A stretch of DNA of 64,000 nt from Dryocosmus kuriphilus (taxonomy: Eukaryota > Arthropoda > Insecta > Hymenoptera > Cynipidae): assembly GCA_038277395.1 (NCBI GenBank), contig CM076193.1:148913813-148977812 (forward strand), in the 5' to 3' direction. Shown here piece by piece: positions 1-11,830 of the stretch. The notes beneath the pieces were generated by a model. It worked only from the letters and a program-made list of their open reading frames with translations. It made no database searches and was not told where the DNA came from. The stretch's first letter is position 1. Every line of letters starts with the position of its first letter. Made by a program: the position numbers and the translations under genes.

Positions 1-2335
1 ATTCGAAATATCAAGTGTAGAAAAAATTGCATGAAAAACTGCCAGCACATGAAAACAATCGAGATCACATTCAGTCCTACGTTAAATGGCGTTCATTGCA
101 AATTCGGATTAAGAAGGACACTTTGATTGATACGCTTCTTAACGAACAAATCATTGACGAAACGAAAAAATTGGATGCAATTTTCTACCGAATTCTGGAC
201 ACAATTCTATTTCTTGGTGAAAGAGGATTAGCCTTAAGAGGCGAAAGCAATCTTGTTGGAGAACCAAACAACGGCAATTTTTTAGGTATTCTCGAACTTA
301 TCAGCCATTACGATCCAATACTTCGTGAGCATTTGGGAAAAGTTAAAGTTTCTCAACAAGACCACAAACGTTTGCAAGTGCATTACCTTTCGGTTGAGAT
401 TTAAAACGAATTTATCAAAATTTGTGCACAACATGTAGTTTCAGTCATATTGAAAGAACGAACAAGTGCCAATACTTCGCTATTATCGTCGATGCTATGC
501 CCGATGTAAGTCATATCGAACAAACAACGTTTATTTTGCGATACCTTCATTTTGACTCGGAGAAAAAGTTATTTACGATTCAAGAAGGATTTTTGTCTTT
601 CGTCGATTGCAACAAAAAAACTGGGGCAGCGATCGCCGATTTGATTTGCAAAACTCTAGAAAAATACAACATTCCTTTGGAAGACTGTTGTGCACAAGGA
701 TACGACAACGGTAGTAATATGAAAGGTCAATACAATGGTGCACAAAGTCACATTCTCAAGAAAAATCCACGAGCTGTTTATTCACCCTGCGCCACTCACA
801 GCCTCTCAATTTGTGTGGTGTAGACTCTGCAGAATGTTGTGCAGCGCAATCACTTTTTTCGGAGTTGTTCAAAAGTGTTACAACATATTCAGCAGTAGTG
901 CACAACGTTGCGAAATTCTTAAAAAAATGTACCGGGATCCCTTCACAAACTCTCAGACACAAGGTGGTCGGCCAGAATTGAGGCAGTTAAACCTTTCGCA
1001 AATCATCTTAAAGGGTTACAAAAAGCACTAGAAGATTTGACTGAAGTTACTTTGACTGCAGAAACTCGTAGAGATGTGAACGGCATTCTAAAATATATGA
1101 GAAAGTTTGAGTGTATTTTGATGTCTTCGATTTGGTCCAAAATTTTGTACGCCATTAATGAAAGAAGCATCATTCTTCAAGCCGGAGACGTCACAATCGA
1201 TGTTGAAGTTCAAAATCTCAAAAGTTTACTCTCCGATTTGCAGTTGATTCGGAACCAATGGGATCGCATTTTACTCGAATGCAAAACAGTCGCCACTGGA
1301 TTTAGATTTTTTTTATCATCATTCCCTTCCACTAGAGAGAAAAAAAAACCAGAGATATTTCGTCGAGAAACAAGAAGACAACCCAATGGATACAGATGAA
1401 GAGACCGATTTCAAAAGGAAAACTTTTTTAGTAATCGTTGATTCGGTTATTGCAGGAATTTCTAATCGATTTGATGCCATGCAAAATTTAAATGATTCTT
1501 TCTCTTTTTTGTGGCAATTCGCAACGATGGACGAAGATAATATTCGGATATCAGCGAGAAGATTTGTCGAAAATCACGAATCAGATGTTTCTCAGGAATT
1601 GGAAGAAGAAATAATCCATCTGAAACACATTTACGAAGCCAATTTTGAAGCAAATCTTTCACCATTTCGTTTGCTGAATGCAATTTTTTCTCACAGTTTG
1701 GAGACAATTTTTCCAAATTTTTGTGTCGCTGTGCGTATATTTTGTACAATTCCCGTTACTGTTGCTAGTGCTGAACGCTCTTTCAGTGTCCTTGCTGGAA
1801 TGAAAAAATTTTTATCGCTCGTGCTCTAAACAAAATCGTGTTTCAGGACTAGCTTCTCTTTGTATAGAAGCACGTTTGGCAAGGCAGTTAGATTTCGATG
1901 TTCTTATAAGTAATTTTGTTGACCAAAAAGCTAGAAAATTTTATTTATAACAAAGGAAAATGTAATAGATCACAAAATAATTTCAATATAATATTTATAT
2001 TATTGTGCATGACTTTGATTTGTATTGGCATCTTATAAGTATAATTAACATTCAAATAAAACAAAATTTGAATTCATATAATAAAAAATAGCGTTATCGT
2101 AAAAATTGTAACTTTTATTCTATATATTTGTTCAAAATAAATTGATTATACTTTCAATTATAGTAAGTAATTATATCCTTTAACTTTCTTCCTCCTTTGA
2201 CAATAGAGAAAAACCCTGCATGGAAGTCATCCAATTATGATCACATATACAGATATACTTTCAAATTTTGTCATTTAATGTATATGGGCCCGTGACTTTG
2301 CAGTCCCGGGCCCGGATTTCTTCTCGACGGCCCTG
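1..2335 (+). mobile_element. hAT transposon, right part (left end outside window)
   Basis: The right end is placed at 2335, where the sequence ends in ..TCTCGACGGCCCTG. Its reverse complement, CAGGGCCGTCGAGA, has the CAGGGCCG start common in zf-MYM/TTF-type hAT elements and resembles the end of the second hAT element here (CAGAGCCGTACCAAG). The left end and its target duplication lie outside the window, so the boundary rests on the terminal motif and the transposase remains (27-1950). The 385 bp after the coding remains are AT-rich 3' sequence with a short GC-rich subterminal stretch. The element abuts a 76-bp tandem repeat. Confidence 0.75.
27..1950 (+). pseudogene. hAT transposase remains (DUF4371/zf-MYM1-like), broken
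   Basis: Consecutive fragments in shifting frames together give the middle and C-terminal part of a TTF-zinc-finger hAT transposase. Near 200-300 is the GLALRGESN..GNFLGILELI block. Near 480-540 is YFAIIVDAMPDVSHIEQT, which holds the first catalytic Asp. Near 695-825 is GYDNGSNMKGQYNGAQ.. followed by CATHSLS. Near 950 is a decayed SDTRWSAR-like block, and at 1690-1800 the hAT dimerisation region with TIPVTVASAERSFSVL (catalytic Glu). The tail runs in another frame to a TAA at 1950. Stops and frameshifts lie near 404-422, 823, 1031 and 1830. The N-terminal zinc finger is upstream of the window. It cannot encode an active enzyme as read. Confidence 0.88.
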
Positions 2336-2595
2336 CCAATGTGTTATGGGGGGGGACACCCCTATGACTCAGCACAGAAATAACTTAGGTCAGACCCGAC
2401 CCCCTTTCCAATGCGTCATGGGGGGCGGGAAGGCACACCTATGACTGGGCACAGAAATAACTTAGTTCAGACCCGAACCCCTTTCCAAAGCGTCGTGGGC
2501 CCAGAAATAACTTAGGTCAGACCCGACCCCCTTTCCAATGCGTCGTGGGAGGCGGGAAGGCACCCCTATGACTGGCCACAGAAATAACCTAGGAC
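2336..2595. repeat. GC-rich tandem repeat, ~76-bp unit, about 3.5 copies
   Basis: Units begin CCAATGYGTCRTGGG at 2336, 2408, 2485 and 2535 and contain CAGAAATAACTTAGGTCAGA and GACCCCCTTT. The third copy lacks about 26 bp. It is much more GC-rich than its surroundings. No ORF or known family was recognised. The hAT terminus at 2335 falls exactly on a unit boundary. From 2596 to 2819 there is only AT-rich sequence. Confidence 0.8.
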
Positions 2596-2819
2596 GCATC
2601 CCACTCCCATTTGTCCCTTTACGTTTCGTGGAAACATATGTTTTGCCTTTACTCCATTTGGTTCAGCATTAATACCTACTTACGCACTTTGCCGCGGGAA
2701 GGCTGGAGTTTGGTCTTTGAAGTGTATTATATTTTTTTGTATTTTGTAGTTTTTTGAAGTTTTTGTACTTTTTGTATATTTTTTTTAACATTTTTTCGGA
2801 ATTTTCTAAGAAATGGTTA

Positions 2820-3750
2820 CTACTCTTTGCCCGGGTAGCAAATTTTAATATCTTCAATTAATTGTGTGAATGGATCGATTCCTAATGTTTTTACTCTCCT
2901 GCGCCATAGAAATTTGCAGAGATGATCTGCCAAATTGTGTTTCTGGGCACCCCCTCGAGATAGAGATCTGCGCATCCAGCGCCAGAAAGATTCAATATTT
3001 TGTGTGTGTGCGCCAGTAGATTGGTTCACAAATTCTTCCGAATGATTCATAGTCAGATGCTCATACCCATGTTCCTTCAGATTTATGTAGTCCTTCCAAC
3101 AGTCTGTATGGATTTCTGTTCCTGGGGCTACATGCTTCTTGATCAAAGAAATCAAAGTATCTTTGTCTCTTGTTGTCAGGACAGATTTCTAATCTGTCAG
3201 AATGAGCATGTCCTCTGTGGATTATTCCCAAGATCCATGACCCTTCAACCATGCGTCCACGTTCATACTTCCGGTGACCTATCTTGCATTCGTCAATTTC
3301 AACAATTTCGCCGACACCTCCAATTTTTCCCTCGTTAACAAATTGTGAATAGAGAGCAATCATACACACTTCTCGACAAAAAGAGAAGCGATCGGAAACT
3401 GTTTCCGTAGATACGTGCTGGTTTTCAATAATGCTACTTTCGCGGATTGTTTGATCGAATGTCATACCTACGGCAAAACAGTATGTCAGAAGCATGCATG
3501 TCGCTGCCGAAGTATGACATCTTTCAAACCAGGTATTTTCTGCGACTGTAGCCTTGTGACTATATTTGCCTTTTTTCTGACAAACAAACTCTCCACAAAC
3601 TAGAGCTTTTTCCACAAGTTTCATGTTTTTTTTGTGGGTCCGGCAATATTTTGTAGTATGAATCAAATTGATGTCACGTAGCCATTGTAAAGTTTTCTCC
3701 CTATCTCGAAAAATTGCACTGAGAGTAAAGATATTATAAGTTCGATCCAT
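2820..3750 (-). pseudogene. Merlin-superfamily (IS1016/ISXO2-like) DDE transposase, one frameshift
   Basis: Read on the minus strand from a Met at 3750, this encodes a transposase of the IS1595/ISXO2 type, which in animals is the Merlin superfamily. All three catalytic positions are visible: Asp in EIVEIDECKIGHRKYERGR, Asp in GTEIHTDCWKDYINL, and Glu in GAHTQNIESFWRWMRR. The frame changes near 3155-3165 (NKR then DKDTLISLIKKH), consistent with a single-base indel, so the two halves read in different frames but are otherwise open. The length (about 300 aa) is normal for the family. I could not identify terminal inverted repeats or the 8-9 bp duplication. This is not bacterial contamination, since it sits among eukaryotic TEs at the same base composition. 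Confidence 0.85.
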
Positions 3751-3793
3751 TGTTAATAGTCTGATCCTTAGTGCGAGAGGAAAATGAACAAAT

Positions 3794-3816
3794 GATCAGT
3801 ACTGATAGTACTGATC
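3794..3816. repeat. Perfect 9-bp palindrome (GATCAGTAC / GTACTGATC), 5-bp spacer
   Basis: GATCAGTAC, TGATA, GTACTGATC lie about 45 bp upstream of the Merlin transposase start on its minus-strand side. It could be a transposase-binding or subterminal hairpin site, but nothing beyond the symmetry supports a function. Confidence 0.5.
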
Positions 3817-4254
3817 AACTGGTGAACACAATGAGTGAGTTTGTTTTGAGTGGAAAGATGGAATGAACTTTGCGAGCAACTGAAGGTTGTGTACGTATGG
3901 TGAGGAATGAGTGTAATAGTGAGATGGCGCGGAAATTCAGAGAAGCCGTTGAAAGAGTCAAGCTTCAAAATAAACAAAAGATCGATATTAGTTGTCTCCT
4001 TCCCACCAATGTCCGCTCTCTCAAGTTTCGCATCTCCCTTCCATTCGACGCGCTCGTACTCAACCTTTTCCAGGAATTTTTTATTGTGCAGTATTTCTGT
4101 GATTTTTAGTATTTAAATGTCTACTCAGCCTTCCAGGAATTTTTCATACAATTTAAGTCGTACCGCTAAACATTTTGCAGTATTTCTGTGATTTTTCCTA
4201 TTTATCGTCTACTTTCTCGAAAAATGTCAGTCGTAGGGTAAAAACATATATAAC

Positions 4255-4465
4255 ATAAAATATGTATTTTTAAAAAATCTACAACTTTTGTTTGAAGCTT
4301 CTTTGTAAATTTTTATTATTGACTCCAATAAACGGAGAAACATGAAATTTTTATAGTTTTTTCGGGTTTTCACCTTCAAAATAAAACTTACGGGTATTTT
4401 CACTATCATATTCGTGATCAGCACATCTAAATACATAAGTATACGAAGTTGCAAATTATTCGGAG
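4255..4465 (-). repeat. Dispersed repeat copy (ATACTTATGTATTTRGA family)
   Basis: Minus-strand copy of a repeat also seen at 30645-30930 (+), 31455-31680 (+) and 31830-32050 (-). Shared blocks read, on the repeat's own strand, CGTATACTTATGTATTT, CTGATYACGAAWATGATAGTGAAAAT, then AAACCATAAAAA and CAAACAAAAGTTGTAGAT. No coding capacity. The stretch 3817-4254 between Merlin and this copy holds no recognised gene. Confidence 0.7.
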
Positions 4466-5145
4466 GTAAGCGCTTTTCGGAAGTTTATCCTAACATTGTT
4501 TCTTATGAGAAATGGCGTTTTTGAGCTCTTTACTGAGGGATATTTAAATAACCACCATTAAGACGTTATTGATATTTTTTTAAACGATAAACAAGTATTT
4601 CAAAATTGCGCAGCAAAAATAATATTAATCATTTGGTTCCTGCATATACAAGAAAAAAAATAATTAATCACGGAACTTGCGCTTCTGACCGTTGACTATC
4701 GCAATCTGGCAACATCGCAATCTCACGCAATATGTGTGAAAAAATTTCATGGCGTTGTAATGGACCTATCTAGTCCGTCTTGAATCTATACTGGCGCGTG
4801 ACAGCCTATCTGTCCAGTAGCCAAACTGGCTTGTAACGCTTGACTCGACTAGCCGCTTGCTAAGCCAACTGTACTGGCTCAGTCTAGCATATCGAGACAC
4901 TACTAGGAGATCTAGATTCGATCTAGATTAAAAATTTAATATTTTATTCTAATATTTAAATAATTTCTGGTTTAAAAAATTAGATAGTAATGGAAATTAA
5001 TACCGTTTATTCAGTTAACACGTTTATTCGGTTTCTTTAAATTGTTGACTTACATCATTATCATGATGTAAGAGAGCTGACAGAACCTTGAAAATAATGA
5101 CAGACACGACGTGACAGGGTTGAGATGAAAATTTTATTTCTAACG
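4466..5145. other. No gene seen; local GC-richer CTAG/ACTGGC cluster at 4740-4930
   Basis: Mostly AT-rich. From 4760 to 4925 there is a denser stretch with repeated CTAG-containing and ACTGGC words (ATCTAGTCCG, ATACTGGCGC, AAACTGGCTT, GTACTGGCTC, TCTAGATTCGATCTAGA). A comparable cluster lies at 9600-9730. No ORF. Confidence 0.4.
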
Positions 5146-7877
5146 TTATTGAACAGGTAAATCTTCCAAGACTTCCAAACTTTTAATCTTCTTTTTATCC
5201 CTGAAAGCACGGTGTCCGTTCCAAGCAAGAGCATTTGTTAAAACTGGGCCTAAAGCACGAAGAAACTCTTTCTCGCTTAATCGAAGAGACTTTTTAGCGT
5301 ACGATGCCGATATGTAATCTGAAATAATATAAAGAAATATTAGAATTCATAATCATTTCGATATGGCTTTTAAAATAATGTAAAGAAAAAAATAAGCAAA
5401 GAAGTACCAAACATGCAATTATAAAACTGTGTGTTTTTAAATACTCTAGGCTTCTTTTTTTGTAACCTTGACTGCGTTAAAAACAAGCACTACTTCTCGT
5501 TGAAAAAAACATTTAAGAATGTTAGTTAGAGTCCGTGACAGAAGTTTGTCTCTGCCCATCAAATTCGACAATGTATTTTCCTGAAAATTAAATTTTAAAT
5601 TGTGTAATTATATTTAAATATATCAATGGAATAATTTTTGTATTGTAGATGATTTTCTAATCTGAAGAAATTAAGACATTTTCAAACTTATGAATTCCGC
5701 TTTAAATGAAGCATCCGATTGCAGACCAGATTCCATCGACAAGAAATCCTCAACAGTCGATAATGGCAAAGATAATTTATATTTCTCGGCAAAAGTACGA
5801 GGTGGAATCATTGTTCTTGTTCGATGCAGATACTACTGCTTCAAGATCTCTCAATTCACGTTGCATTTCTAACTGTTGAATGTGTATTACGTGTAAACAT
5901 TTCATTACACGCATGCTCAGTAAAGAAGGATCATCTAAAAATTAGTTAAAGGGATAAAGTAATGATAGAACCATAAATTATTGACTACATGATTATTATT
6001 TATTGTATTTACCTTTTTCTTTATAAGACAGTATTGGAGTCAAAAAATCACTATATTCATCTTCTTTGAATTTAAAGTCATCTTCTGGAATTCGAAGAAT
6101 ATAAAACTTTTTAATTAACATGGTGAAATTTTATAATTTAAATTTACTAATTCAGAAAGTAGAAACAAAATTGTACGATTTTATTCAAAATAAAACTAAA
6201 ATTTCTTATAATTTGATATTTATACCTGTATACTTACTTTTCAGTAGTTTTTTGATCCTTTTATGTATAAGGTTCTTTTTGTATGGGCTTTGGGTGGGAT
6301 TTCTACTCTACTTTGGAGAAAGCCGGAGTAGAAATTTCTTTTGTTGGAGATTTCTTCGATTTTTGGATGTTCATCAGACTACTCTTATCAAAAATCAAAG
6401 GACTAGCTGAGATCCTGGAACCATTGCTGGAGATTTCATAGCTTTCTTTATTTTCTTTCATATTCTTGCAAACAATTTGAGACTTTAATTTGTTTAAAGG
6501 TACTGGTGAAATAGATGCGTCGCTACTTTGTGAATCGCTCAAGCCTAGAAATGAGAAAAAATGAGTACTCGATAAATTAAAACAAAAAAAAAAACATAAA
6601 TGAAATACCTGTTAATTGCAAAAGCCATAAAATATTGTAACCTAAACTTTATTATTTTAATGAGATATAATTTTTTAATCTAAAGTTATTAAAGCACTTC
6701 GATAGAAAAGAAAAATCTGATAAAAATCTAAATTAAATAGCTTTTCTTTAGACCCACAAATACATTAACCTTGTGATGTATAAGAAAATGACAAATGACG
6801 GATGAAAAAATATTTATCGCTTTATTTGCTTATTTTAATTTTTTTAGAATTTACTTCCACCAACCTTTTTTTTCCTGACAATTTCGATAATTTCTTCTAA
6901 CGGCCTTCAACTTTTTTCGATTGGGTCTGACTTCTTTTTCAAAATTTTCGTCTGTCATTGAATGATTAGAAGCTAAAAAAAATTAACATTTAAGTAATCC
7001 TTCATTGAAAAGTATGTACAGAAACAGTTAAATTAAAGGAAATTTTGTTTTTGTGAAAAATTTGTTAAACTATTTTTTTTCTTTTCTCAACAATTGACAT
7101 TTTCAGTAACAGAGTCTAATATTTACGTGAATCATTTGAGTTTTGCGGCAAATTATCTGCGATGGAAGTAACTTTAAAAATTTTTTCTTCAATCTCTGGT
7201 CGTAAAATCAATTTTTTATCACGATCTCTATTCTTTGTCAATAGCAAATTCTCTTCAACGCTTATATCCGATGTGTAAGCGTATTCATTTTTATGCAATT
7301 TTTTTAACCGCTTCTACGCTTCAGAGAACGTTTCTGAAATTAAATTGTATTTTTAAAACTCATTTTATTTAATTTTCATAAAAGTATGCAGTTATATATA
7401 TTATTTATGTAATAAAGACTCACTTGCGTGACCCTGAAACTCTGTAGGGTATTCTGGTCAGAATCTGGAAGCTTCGGAAAACGTTCTCAACAATTTATTT
7501 AACTCTGACTTGGTGGTAGCAGTATATGGAGGTGGTGGAAATTTTGTTAGATATTGGTTTTTTTTTGGAACTGTTTCTTATCCAAGAAGCTAAAACTATA
7601 TCTATAAGCTTCCGTCCACTTCCATTCGTGCAGTTAGCAAACGAAATTAATTTAAAGACTGAATTGTCTTTATCCACACCATCTTTGTTTTCTAAAATAA
7701 AATAGTTGAAAAATATTGTGTGGGTACTATTTTTAACGTTTTTTAAGAACGGAATTTGCAAAAGGTAGTTAAATTTATAAAATATGTTTTTGATAAAAAC
7801 CATACGCAAATATTCATCGAACATAACCTATACTGTACACATATATATTCATAGAATTTGAACGTACCTGCAGACAT
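5146..7877 (-). pseudogene. DUF4806-like multi-exon gene, disrupted
   Basis: A spliced minus-strand gene can be traced. Exon 1 is ATGTCTGCAG (7868-7877) followed by GTACGT. Exon 2 (7424-7691, acceptor TTTTATTTTAG, donor GTGAGT) has KLIDIVLASWI, PPPPYTATTKSELNKLLRTF and PEYPTEFQGHA. Exon 3 (up to about 7343) has LKKLHKNEYAYTSDISVEEN. Later exons lie near 6870-6975 (basic), 6303-6542, 6010-6115 (IPEDDFKFKEDEY), 5690-5945 (LPLSTVEDFLSMESGL), 5405-5580 and 5146-5318 (RLSEKEFLRALGPVLTNAL). The order, a short N-terminal domain ending in ..KLKK..YTSDISVEE and a late LPL-TVEDF domain, fits the insect DUF4806 family as I remember it. Lesions: an indel in an A9 run near 7563, TGA at 7458-7460 and TAG at 7314-7316 (both where the family has Trp), a frameshift near 5755 and an A7-run frameshift near 5455. 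Function of the family is unknown. Confidence 0.6.
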
Positions 7878-10278
7878 CCTGATATCACGGGTTATATTGA
7901 AGATTATATAGAAAAACAATCCACCGGTAGTCGAAATGCCTAAAAATAGATGCTTCGATTTCTCGATTCTAAAAACGATCAAGGAGGAACGAGTAATGTG
8001 AAGCATGTGAAGCGTCAAGTTGAACACGGATCAAAGGATCAAGTTGAAACATTAAAGTAACATTAAATGGCGGACAATCTTGCGTCCAGTTTCCGCCATT
8101 GCTGCCAACTTAATCAGGAACAGATTTTAAATCTAATTACGCGATAAAAAGTAAAAAGTTTTCGTACCACTGAATAATAATTTATGATAAATATTTCAAT
8201 TTAATATTAATTAGTACAAATTTTATTTACTCTGAATTCAACAAATTATACATCTTAATTCACTATTAAAAAATGTAAAAAAAGTATTAAAGCTAGAATA
8301 GAGCAATTTTATTGTAGAAGAACCTATGAGATCATTTTTTTAGGTTAGCTAAAAATTATACATGATAATAATGGCGAATGTTTATTTTTGTTTTATAACT
8401 AACTGAAAAATCGTTACATTGGAGAAACAAAATGATCTTTTAAAATCTCATAGAATATAATTTGAAACATTATGTTATATCCAAACATGAACATAGTTAA
8501 TTAAAGTTTTTACTTCGATAAATTTATTTTTAAAAAATGGATACAAAAAAAATTAATTGTAACACTTCATATTTATTCAATGGTTTTTAAATGTGTCTGG
8601 ACAGAAGAATATATACGTAGATATCAAAGGAAGAGGTTTTATTTATTTAACCTATAGATTTCCAAAAGGTTTTTGAGTCGCATACATATAGAAATCATTT
8701 ATACATCTGCAATACTTTTCCATTTTCAAATAGCTCGACATACAACGTATCGCATTTATCTATAGATTATTTTGTCTTTACAATATTCAATACAATTCCG
8801 AATATTAAACAAATGAAGGTTTGCAGCTTTAGCAAGAGCCCTGAATTTCCTTACACGGGCTTTTACTTGGAGTTCTTTTCTTTTTCTTTGATCCATATTA
8901 TATTAACTGTTTAAAAAATTAAAATATTTCATTCATAAGTACTAATACAATGATATTTACATACAAAATACTTTATTACATTTTCTGCACAATATACATG
9001 TCCCATTAGAGTAAAATAAAGAATACTTTGAATTTGTGTTACAAATAATAATACTTCTAGAATATAAAAGAGTGAATAATAAAGTATCTAAATGTTTTTC
9101 ATCATTTAGTGAATTAATCATTTTGAGGTTAAGAAATAAGAACATCCTTATAACCTCAAAACGCCGTATGACGTTTACTAATTTTAAGGATTACTGAACA
9201 CATTTATACACATATATCATGCATTGTTTATTATTTAATTTATTATAATCACTTACCTGGTATATAATTGATTAAATAATCGCTGATATTAGAAAATAAT
9301 CACTGACACATATAGGCAACTTTATTTCTTGATTAACTACTTGTGCTGTTGCAGCAACGTATACTATTTAATACATAGAAAAACTGACGATTGAAAATTA
9401 AACAGCTGGAGCATATATTTAAAAGAATAAATTTCAAAGTAATATAATTTATTATCTTTTAATTCTCAATTTTCACCCTTACCAATGTCTATTTTTCATA
9501 AGTTCGAATCGTACTATTTTATAGAGCCAGGCTAAAATCTAGACAGAACTTTTATGTTAAGACGATGTCGAATTCTTAGCTAGAGACTTTAATGGGTTTA
9601 GATAGAACTGCGTGATGGCGCTAGTTGTCTATCAATTCGAGGTAGCGCCAAAAGAACACCAAGCTAGTTTGATGTGAATAGACCGCCATAAATAATCCAG
9701 TCCTGGCGCTAGCATGATTCTAGTCTGCCAGAAATAATTTCTACAGTAGACCGTTCGCGCGGCGTTTGAATCCACTCGTAATATATGTACAGGTTATTCA
9801 ATAAACTTGACTGCTTTAATATAAACTAGGTTTTTCTGAAATTGAAACCACGTTCAATTCTTGAATTCGGATAGATAAAAATAAGAAAAAATTTCGTACT
9901 CACATTTTTAATACAAATACAACTGTAGCAGTATCCCATGTATATAATAAAAATATTCAAAGTAATATCATTATATTCGGATTGATCTGAAATACATAAG
10001 AGCCTTTTGCATTTATAATCATCACAAAGAAAATAATGCTTTCAAATATGAACGCTGTAAATTATTTGGTATCAATCCATAGTCTTTTCAAAAAGTAATA
10101 CATAAATATAGTACATTCATTACGATATTAATCATAATATCAATTATGTTTGGAAGTATGCAAATAGTGTTATACATCCGAAAAGTAAAGCAAATTCTAC
10201 ATATTTGATAAAACATTTTAAAATCAAATATTAATTTTATCTTTGAACAAGTATAAATATCAACCTCAACGTCTTTGA
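7878..10278. other. AT-rich intergenic sequence, no gene recognised
   Basis: Only short chance frames occur. The stretch 9530-9780 is slightly GC-richer and contains several CTAG and GGCGCTAG words, resembling the cluster at 4760-4925 on the other side of the DUF4806-like gene. No RNA gene or TE domain was recognised. Confidence 0.5.
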
Positions 10279-11061
10279 CTACGCATTTTTGGCAACTTCT
10301 TTGATTTCGTTAGATAAGTAATCATTAATTTTTTTAATCACATTTCTACATGTTGTTATTCTAATACAACCATCTTCATCAGGACCGAAAAGAGACACTA
10401 GACCTAGCAGTTTGTTTTCCTTATAAGCGTTTACGATGTCATCGTAGTAAATATCAGCAGCAATCATCTTTTTTCTCATCCCTTCTGTAGTGCAATTTTT
10501 CAGTTCATTTAATTTATGAGAATTTAACGATATTTTATCTGATAAATCTACCATGCTTTGAGCACCTTGTAAACTCATAGCAGACTGAATGATTTTTGCA
10601 CTAGATATTTTCAGTTTCACTAAAACCTGTGCTAGTATATCTACATCCGCAGCTGCGTCATGTGCATTAACGCATTTTATTTCCAAATTTCGAGCCAGAG
10701 TTTCCAATTTTTTTTTACCTTTACCTGATTTACCTCTCACCATTTTGATTAATCGATAAGTATCGGAAAATCCCCCAATTACTGATTGGAAATGATCTTT
10801 CATAGAAGACAAATGTATAGCCCTTAGCAGTCTCGGGTATTCAAATGTGCAATTATGCGCAGTAAGAATGCATTTTTTTTTTAAGGTGTTCAAAAAATTG
10901 TAAAAACCTTGCATAGCGTCAAACAGAGATAGGGTTTCAACTGGTTCACCACAGTAAAAAAGTTGACCATTCACAAAAGTCAATTTGGTAACTTGACTTG
11001 CTGTATCTGAAATATTTTGTGCTGGTGTTATGTATACTGAAAAATTATTTATTGATAGCAT
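10279..11061 (-). pseudogene. DEDDh (DnaQ/TREX-like) exonuclease domain, lacks ExoI motif
   Basis: A 260-residue open frame shows a 3'-5' exonuclease-like fold by sequence: YITPAQNISDTASQVTKL, an ExoII-like block LTAHNCTFEYPRLLRAI, and an ExoIII block CVNAHDAAADVDILAQVL containing the His and Asp of DEDDh enzymes. The first motif (Asp-x-Glu in a FDLETTG-like context) should lie just upstream. Instead the frame runs back into QIAAKRVIYDANNEM and a stop at the end of the transposase fragment. The ExoII Asp is Glu here (FE for FD). Related insect and other animal Mutator-like proteins carry this domain after the transposase. It is probably inactive because two metal ligands are missing or changed. 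Confidence 0.7.
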
Positions 11062-11116
11062 TTCATTATTTGCGTCATATATTACACGTTTTGCTGCTAT
11101 TTGTTATCTCATTTTG

Positions 11117-11545
11117 TTATTCAAGCCAATTTGATACATCTGTCCATGATTTTTGTCTACTACACCACAACAAGTGCGTTGATCGTTCGATGGAGACATA
11201 GAAACGGCACTTTGGAGCTTTGCTGGATACCAAAGCATTGAATCTTTCAACTGCATTAGTTGATGCACCAGCTGAAAATTCTCTAATTCTACTAGCAAGA
11301 ACATTAAATAAAAATTTCAAAAAGTCTAACAAGTTTTCATCTGCAAAACCATCACCTATTGTAGAATGACTGTATGTGTTAGGATCACGTTTATATCCAC
11401 ACCACTCTCCACAATTATCATGAATATTGCAACAGTGATATGGGATGTTTTTTTTATAGCTTGAGTCATACTCACGGCATCACCTTTATTTTAAGAAACT
11501 GCGTAATTAAAACACTTCTTTAGATATTGTATCGCTGGACTATTA
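11117..11545 (-). pseudogene. Mutator-like transposase, C-terminal part
   Basis: Minus-strand fragments read LKKCFNYAVS, a stop, then NKGDAVSMTQAIKK, CCNIHDNCGEWCGYKRDPNT, FSAGASTNAVERFNALVSSK and APKCRFY. The His/Cys-rich CGEWCGYKRDP and NAVERFNALV blocks are characteristic of the C-terminal half of this transposase family. Two frames overlap over 11104-11332, with a frameshift in the middle of the block after CRFYVSIER. The stop near 11505 and this shift make it non-functional as read. Confidence 0.75.
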
Positions 11546-11830
11546 GTGATGTACAAAATTAATCAAAGAGGCAGCACTGGCTGATAATTGAAAATTATCT
11601 ACAATTTCATATAGTATATTACAAGATAATTTTTATAAGCTTCATATTATAATACAATTTATAATATATCTTACATATAACTTATACTATAACAAGCTTA
11701 TAAACATATAACTAGTAAATACTATCAATGTACAAATTCAAATAAAATACCATATAGGCTGATAACTAAAAAAAATATGTACAATTCATTTTCAAGTATT
11801 TTTCTGCCAATGTGTGTAAGTTCAACGATC

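Noticed and set aside
3000..3603. Plus-strand frames over the Merlin gene
   Set aside because: Shadows of the minus-strand transposase.
2820..3750. Bacterial ISXO2 contamination
   Set aside because: Animal Merlin elements encode this transposase type, and the flanks and composition match the rest of the window.
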